Source: Marasmius tenuissimus (lineage: Eukaryota > Basidiomycota > Agaricomycetes > Agaricales > Marasmiaceae). From it: 64,000 nt of DNA. The DNA lies in assembly GCA_029532415.1 (NCBI GenBank), contig JAQOTA010000053.1:3472001-3536000 (forward strand), read 5' to 3'. Under the pieces are notes generated by a model. The model was not told where the DNA came from. It was given only the letters and a program-made list of their open reading frames with translations, and did no database searches. The position numbers were made by a program, and so were the translations under genes. Numbering within the stretch: position 1 is the first letter of the stretch; each line of letters opens with the position of its first letter. Below, in pieces: positions 56,912 to 64,000 of the stretch.

Positions 56912-59900
56912 TCACCAGTTGGCAAGCATGGCCTGAGCGCAATCCTATACTCGGAAATGAGACGAGAAGACACATAGGAGTCCAAGATGAATGGTGCTTA
57001 CCTTCAACCGCCCAAATCCATGTACGATAGCGACATTGACGATGGTCTTCAGTCGTCGCCGAACATCAGCTTTGCCCATCGTAAGCTGGTACGGTCCGGA
57101 ACAGTGGCACCATCTCGACACATTGTCCGATCTCACTTGTTGGCATTTAGCACACCGCAAGTCTTGTTGGGCAAAGGCTCTTTCCAGGTTATACACCATC
57201 CCAATGAGCGTCATCTCGATAGCCACGCGATCGTACTCTCCGGAGCAGTTTGAGCAAGTCCATTTTACCCGAGCGTCTGAAGAGCTGGATGGGAATAGCT
57301 CAGGATCCCGACAGAAATCGAAGTCCTTCAAGGCGTCGCAGTGCTTGCAAGGGACGCTTCCCAGCTTGAGAGGCTCGCAAGGATTCCGGAATTTGGCCTC
57401 GTCAGCGAATTCTCGGACCCCAATGAGATCGAGAGCGTTTCGCTTCAGCAAACCAATTTCCACCTGGTAATCGCCGAAAAGGTGGAACACCGCACAAACG
57501 AACTTGACGAACTCCAGCGGGGGGTTCTCAAGGTGTAGATGAGATCCTGGGAGAACTGGGAAGTCGAACTCGGCGCGTAACTCCTCCGAGTCGTGGACTA
57601 GAGCTTCACGATGGCGTTCGATGATGTTTCCGACAGCCTTGAGCATTTTGCGCGTCAGCTTACGCGCGATGAACTCCCGCACGCCATCCATTTCACTCTT
57701 CCTGCCAGGGTCCTGTTGTGTAGCATCAGGTAGGCCGCCGTTCTCGAGGGCACGCAGAGGTATCCTGACAGTCTCGTTGGCCTTCTGCCGGAGCAAGAAA
57801 AGCTCAACGATGAAGTACTGGATGATGGAGTAGAACTGCTTCTGGGTTGCTCGGGGAAGGAACTCGGAGATGTTCCACCGCATCTCAACGGAGAGTTCAT
57901 CAGGGGGTTCAAGCGCAAGGGGATCCTCACAAACGACACCGCCCATGTTGGCCTGATCCATGAAAACGAGATAATCATAGAATCGTTCGGTGCGTAGATA
58001 TATGTGCTGGAACAGCTCATGTGATGTAACGGCAGTATTGATGTACGTTGCGTAGGCATGTGCAGTACCTGGCGGTTTCGACGTTGCGAGCAATATTCTG
58101 CTGAAATCACCGTAGACCACTTGAGAACCCAGGCGCTTGAACTCAGCCAGAAGCTGCACAAACGTCTTGCGCATGAGACCGTGGACGAAGCGGTGGATGC
58201 TTGAATCGTACATGTTGGAAGTACTCGATGTTATCCAACGCCAAAAGTGATCAATGGAAACGGTAGCTGGGCTTTGTTCGTTACTCTGGATTCTGTCCAG
58301 AAGCCAGGTCTTCACCATGTTCTTCAGGATGCTGAACGTGTGCGAAGAAACGTTCGACTCTCCTAACGTCAAATCCCGCTGTCCAACTCCTTCTGCGTAT
58401 TCGTCTATAGTCTTCGAGACAGCGTCGAAAGCCGTGGTCCCACCGCTGCCCTCCAGTTCGTTAACAACCACCGAATGAATGACAGAATTCACAGCCAGAT
58501 TCCGTATCGTTAGCTCGAGGCATACGTTTGGGTAGACCCCAGGCACCACAAACTCCGAGCTGGGGAAGTCCTCCGTAGGACGCTTATCGTTCTCGAGTCC
58601 GCCTAGATCTGGACGGTCGCTGGGAGACCACCACAGGACCGTATCCTGGTGGGAAAGACGACGCGCAAATGAGATGTCGGATGTGAAAAGTGGCTGATCA
58701 CCCTCCAAGTGTCCAATGGGAAGATCGAAGTAGTCCGCTAGAGCGTGCAATCGATCTAGCCATGACCCCACAGAGAAATATCGACCAATCATTTTACGCG
58801 CGACGTTTGGTTGCCACGGGAAGACATCTAATGAATGGGCTGCTTTGGCTTTCGACATCGACAATACTGGGAAGTTGGCGAGCTTGGGAAGGTTTTCATC
58901 GAAATACGAGCTGTCTTTGCTGGAGGAGAGAACCACAGTGCATGATTTACTCTCTTGTAGGCCGAGCTCTCGTGATATCGCCTTCAAAGCGGTCATGTCG
59001 GTGGAGTGGTATGTAGTGTCGAATTCTCGCGTCTCAGGATAGCTGATGCTACGGCACTTCACATAGCCTTGCATATTGTTACGCAAGTCGGTGTAAGTGT
59101 CGGGGAGGCGAGCGATGGGCTGCCGTCTGGTAGCGGGGTCGACGATGTGAAGCTTCACTGCGCCAGTTGGGTAGAAAAGGGCAAAGACGTGCAATGGCGA
59201 AGTGGCCGAGCAAGCATGGTAGAAGAATATATAATTTCCACCCTTGCCACCGTTCAGATATTTGTGGCGGGATATCGCAGATGGGAGAGGGCTGTCGAGC
59301 TGATGCAAATCGAATCCGACGGTTTGTGCTCTGTTTAGAGACATGGCGACGTCCTGGCTCTCACAGGTTCTCCCCAGCTTCAACAAAGCCCGTACGACCA
59401 AGGGCACCTGCAGACGATTCAATAAATAAACGAGATGGATATCGGACGTGCACATACCTGCAGCTCGAACACGCCATCTACGTTCGGATCACTCGTTAGA
59501 TCGATAAAATGTTCTCGTGCCTGCTGATAGGTATCTTCGCGTACAGTGACTTTGTACAGGTTGACACAAGGCAAGTCTCGTGGGAGGTTGCGGGAAACCT
59601 TCTCGAATGTATAGAGGTCGGCGCGAAAGACGCTCTCCTTCGGTTTCCGCATATGGATGTAGAATTCCCTCGGAATACGTAGCGGGACTGAGACCAACTC
59701 GGAGTCGACGGACAACCAAAGGACGTAGCGACCGGGTGTGCTGCTGGAGCGAAGCTGTACCACGTCCCATCTCCTGTTGGTCCGTACTTTCACGTTCCCA
59801 AACATTGCTGGAACAACGGCGGATGACCCTCCAGGACCGACGCCCTGCTGTCTGTACTTCCATCTCGGCCGCATAGCTTTGATCCAGGCCGAGTAGTTGA

Positions 59901-62900
59901 TATATGGATCCGGTAAAGGCTTTCTGAGCTCAACGTCGTTGTCGGGCTCTGGAGTCTCCTGACGAATGAATTTCTTCTCGGTGGGAGCTAGCCTAATCCT
60001 GCCCGGTTGAGAAGCACTCCCAATGTCTTCCATGTCCTGAATACCCTGCGAATCTCCGTCTCCTTGCTCGCCGACCGGCTTGAAGAAGTCAGTCAGTTTG
60101 TTCTGCTTGAATTTGTCGACAGCATTGACAACGCGCCGGTGGAGCCAGTCAGGATGGTGGATACGGGGCACGGGGTTTGCGACCTTCTGCATTGCAGCAG
60201 GGATAGTAATGAGTTTCTGTATCACCGAGCCCAGACGCTCGATGTAGTACTGCCAATCCAGAATCGACCGTAGGTCGAAGTCCACCAAACTGTTGTCCTT
60301 CAACCACTTTCGAAGATACGTCCTCTTCACACTCTCCTCCGCTGAAAAGATAGCGACCGGGACGGCTCGTTCCGTGACTGGCGCACCAATGGGCCTGGCA
60401 GAAATGATGAACTTGCAGGCCAGACCTTTATCTTTGACCATTTGGTCACCGAGGAACTCGGCTAGACGACGGGCTGTACTGATGGATGTCGATTTCTGGC
60501 CTCCGTATTCTGCTAAAGTTTTCGACATGCTCCGGTTTTCCGCAATAAGCTCTACGAGTTCTTCGTCGTCGAGATCAACAGCCTTGCTGAACAAGATGTC
60601 GAGCCACTGATCAGCTACCTCCGCAACAGCAGCGTAGCACTCCTCGGTTGTGGTCCCAAGAAGGAACCTTTCGAAAAGTTGCGACTGGAAGATCTTGATG
60701 AGTTGAAGCTCGCCCCGCCGTTTGACTTCGAAGCCTTTCAACTCTGCCAATGAGCCATCGTCGTTGAAGACAGCGTAACGTTTCTTCAACAGCTTGTCCT
60801 CCTCCTTGGACGACGGTAATATCATGGCCTTGTAGGGACCATCAAGCTCGAAGAAAATCGAGTTCTCGCTGTGCACTTTGTAAAGTCCGGTGTCAGGGTC
60901 GAGGTCGTGGTATTGGTGATTCGTGAACTCGGCGTGAACGAGATGGTTAAGCATCGTACAAGGGTATGAGAAGCCAATGGCTTTCCCATTGCTGAGTTTG
61001 AACTTGAAGTTCTCAGGGAAGATACCAGGAAGCATGCACCATATACCGTCGGTATCCAACTCCAGCGGCCGCCCGATCTGTTCCACTAATGCCCGTGCCA
61101 TCTGGATGATGGTCGCACCAGTGAGGCAGGTAATTCCCGCCATTTCCATGGAATGCCATCGAGCTCCCTTTCGCATGACATAACCGTAGAAGGAGTTGAG
61201 AATACACTTGTGTGCAAGCTGCAGCGAATCGTATAGCACAATCATCTTCTTCGCCTCGTCAACCTCTGCCATGGAACGCCCCTCGCTGACCACGTTATCA
61301 AGGTTCTTCTTCCAAGTTTTATGGAGGCCCTTGTATTCGTATCGACGGTCACGGAAGCGACGCACGGTGTCGACATAAAAAGGATTTTCTCTCTGGCATA
61401 CGATCGACTCGCGACGCTCGACTTTGGTGTCCTTCGTCTTGGTATACACCTTACGCGAATAGTCTCCGAGTCGTTTGTGCAACAAGGCAGTCTGCTCCGC
61501 AGGTGTAAGATCCGTATACCGACGAGGAGGTAGACCTGTCCGTTTAGGAGGGAACGTCTCTTGGTTCAAGGCATGTCGTATCATGTTGTACTCGTCGCGA
61601 TGAGCAGGGAAGAACTCTCCTCTCCACGCCCATTCCAATCGTCGATCGCAGGTCTTTCCCGGACGGTTATAATCACAAACCGCACAGACGGACTCGTCCA
61701 CCATAGAGTCAGGTTGTAGACGATTCGACAACATGATGTTTGGATACATGGCGGCAACATCAAGATGGTAAATCAGGGGATTGTCTGTACGTTTCGGGTC
61801 GTCGCGTAACGTCTCCAGAGCGGATTGTATAGCGGTCTTGACTTCTTCGTAGTTGGTGACATCGTCCATGGAAGCCTTTGATTCCTCGACAATGCAGAAG
61901 ATCAATGCGGCGTCCAAGTCGTCGATCAACTTTGAAAACTGTCAACGTTGATACTGGGGACACAGTGATGTAATCAGTTACCTTTTGCACGGCAGAGGGA
62001 GTAATCTTGAAGTCCGTAGGAATGTCACTGCGGAAGACACCCGCCTCCAGCGCCTCGACATGTCCTCCAACGTACGTCTCTGATGCCAACAAGTGCCCGT
62101 CATAAAAATGACCATGTTCTTCCTCGTGTTTATTTGGCATGATAATGTGTCCTTTGTAGGCCTCCACCTTGTAAGGGCGTTGTGAGTGAAGCTTCGCCAT
62201 GAACCATGAGTCTTGTCTTACCATCAATAACGTCTCGCAGAGAGTTCCACTTCCCTTGCGTAAAACTTCGTCAGGGTTGAGAGGAATGATGTTGCAAAGG
62301 GAGAAGATGAAAGGATGGACGTATTTCATGTACAAATAGTACGTAGCCACGGCATCGGAGACGGAGTACTGTGCCAGTACTTGGGGCTGTTCCATTGCAT
62401 ACCTTTGCACAAGGAGTTTAGATGAGATACAAGCGCAGTAGTAGGAGTACTCACGGAGTCATAAGCTCAGGATCGAGCTCGATAGGGTTATACCCGAGCT
62501 TAGCCGTGGTAACCGCCTTCAAACCCTGACTCCCCTGTGGGAGGTAAGAGTCTCGCTTGACCCAACGGAAGCAGTCCATATGAACACAAGTGCGACTCTT
62601 GTATTCATCTTCAAGATCCTTCGCGAACCCGGTTTCGAAGAACATATCGATCCCGTTGACTTTGGCGCGTGCATCCAAGAACGGAAAATCGAAGAAGTCA
62701 CCGTTGAATGTGGCCATAACAGTGGGTTTGACTTCTTGAATATGATTGAAGAAACGTTTGATAGTCGCGGCCTATCGAAAAGGTCAGAGTGGAACGAATT
62801 GAAAGGTTTTCAGGCAAACCTCGTCGGGTTCATTGAACACGATGAAAGGCCCTTCGTAGCCCTCTTTTGGCGTGTATTCGAAGTCGCCTATATCTTCGCT

Positions 62901-64000
62901 GACTATTTCCCTGTTAGTAACAAGGTAGCCCTGGCCGTCAACCATGTACGAAATCATCATGACCTGATCAATGGCCTGGTCGGGAAATTTGAGAGGTGCT
63001 TTTGTCGTTTCGATATCGTAGGCCATGACGACCGGATCCGCACGCTTGACACGCTCTGTTAGGTTTTTGAAGCTCGGCTGCCCAGCAGTGAATGACACTG
63101 CATACCAAAGCCCCACCCGAATGTCGTTGTCGATTGCCACTCGCAGGTAGTAGGGGACGTCGAACTCGCGAATGTCGATGATGCCTTCACGAGGATCTTC
63201 ACGAGAACCTATCGCCCGACTTGATGATCCTCCCCAAGCGCCTTCTTCGTCTATGGAGATGTCCATACTGGCGCCGCCGGAGCTGGCGTTCACGACTTCT
63301 GCATAGGCATCCACTGCATCGCGTTTGGCACTATTCGCGAGGGCGAGGGGCATTACCTCGCGTCGAACGGTGAGAAGATCTGTGATGTTGCGGAAGCAGA
63401 GTTGGAGATAGAGGCGGCGGTGACCCATGAGATGATTAGGAAGCTTGAGGTCTTCTTTCCTCTCGCGCGAAATCCGCACAATGAGGCCTTCGTATTTCTT
63501 GTTCAGCCATTCTTCTATCGTATTTTCCATGCCCGCCTACGGTTATTCAGCACATGTTCGACCAGGATAGTTCAATACGCACTTTGCACGCGATGTGGAA
63601 ATAAGGCTCGTACACAAAAGTAGATTTGAACATCGAGCCATCGTCTTGGATAAAGTAATAGTCCACAGCGGACTTGCCTCCAGGCCAATCTGGATCCTTC
63701 AATGTTGTCTACACAGGCAGATGATGTTAGAGTTTGTGCTTGACAATCGGGGAAGCCTCACAGGGTGCATGTTGACCAACCATCCCTCACGCGTCGCCCC
63801 TTCCTGTATCGCCGGAAATCCAAGTTTTTCATCGATCTCGTCGTTCAATTTGACTCTCTCAAATCTTTCGGCTAGGTGTGTCCCATCATCCTCGCGCCTT
63901 GGTGCTTCATTGCCCTTGGAAGATCCTCCACGACCACGACCACGTCCTCGTCCTCGGAATCCACCGCCACGAAAGCGAACGTTTGATCCACGAGCTGAGA
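56912..64000 (-). CDS. POL2: DNA polymerase epsilon catalytic subunit (5' end outside window)
   Basis: Leading-strand replicative polymerase. The N-terminus at the window edge is an Arg/Gly-rich stretch ([17 protein letters not shown], about 63970-63920). Exonuclease motifs: [10 protein letters not shown] (about 63030), [18 protein letters not shown] (about 62715) and [18 protein letters not shown] (about 62370), so proofreading residues are present. Polymerase: [20 protein letters not shown] (motif A, about 61780), CysX iron-sulfur motif [16 protein letters not shown] (about 61690), [20 protein letters not shown] (motif B, about 61215) and [12 protein letters not shown] (motif C, about 61060). 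Then the inactive C-terminal polymerase half ([14 protein letters not shown], about 58640). The zinc/iron module is CKHC..CSNC (CysA, about 57350-57250) and CAKC..CHC (CysB, about 57165-57115). The last exon [10 protein letters not shown] ends at TGA 56912-56914. Few introns for its length; all catalytic residues seen. Confidence 0.96.

Noticed and set aside
59580..59876. Open frames on the + strand across 57-64 kb
   Set aside because: All are antisense shadows of the POL2 coding region.

Overview
The window is nuclear DNA of a filamentous basidiomycete, most likely an agaricomycete. The genes are dense and intron-rich. Most introns are 45-65 bp with GT-AG ends, some exons are only 7-12 nt, and strands alternate with short intergenic gaps. 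The gene content fits a plant-matter-degrading mushroom: GH12 xyloglucanase/endoglucanase paralogues, a GH92 mannosidase, GH105 unsaturated rhamnogalacturonyl hydrolases, a wax-synthase-like MBOAT protein and a PTR2 peptide transporter. No transposon, CRISPR array, rRNA or tRNA gene was recognised. Exon structures were spliced by hand from frame continuity and conserved motifs, so ends are best read as careful gene models rather than proven transcripts.

Layout. 0-2 kb (+): 3' end of a secreted-looking protein built from tandem Cys-containing modules and Gly/Ser/Thr linkers. 2-15 kb (all -): 4-coumarate:CoA-ligase-like acyl-CoA synthetase, a small unrecognised 97-residue gene, a stearoyl-CoA (delta-9) desaturase with cytochrome b5 domain, mitochondrial aconitase and a coiled-coil protein. 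15-21 kb (-): three GH12 genes in a row. The first two are a recent segmental duplication that includes flanking DNA, and the middle copy carries a 10-bp insertion that breaks its frame. 21.8-25 kb (+): GH92 mannosidase. 25-28 kb (-): a small hydrophilic protein and two calmodulin genes in tandem that share an exon structure including 7-nt and 12-nt microexons. 28.5-41 kb: two GH105 genes (+) bracketing a TPR protein and a large TBC Rab-GAP (both -). 41-64 kb: mainly housekeeping genes, namely an unrecognised Pro/Ser-rich protein, methylthioadenosine phosphorylase, a multi-pass membrane protein, a Rax1-type RGS protein, complex I subunit NDUFA2, RNase P subunit Pop4/Rpp29, tRNA m5U54 methyltransferase Trm2, PTR2 transporter, wax-synthase-like protein and the catalytic subunit of DNA polymerase epsilon, whose 5' end lies beyond the window.

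How the genes work together. Six glycoside hydrolase loci lie between 15.2 and 40.7 kb. Together they would attack hemicellulose (GH12), mannose-bearing glycans (GH92) and pectin rhamnogalacturonan fragments (GH105). This looks like a loose carbohydrate-degradation neighbourhood expanded by local duplication. The rest of the window is ordinary primary metabolism, gene expression and trafficking. The points most worth a second look are the GH12 duplication with its broken copy, the calmodulin pair and its microexons, the 12-nt microexon inside the first histidine box of the desaturase, two GC-AG introns, and the two short proteins I could not assign (the module-repeat protein and the 97-residue gene).
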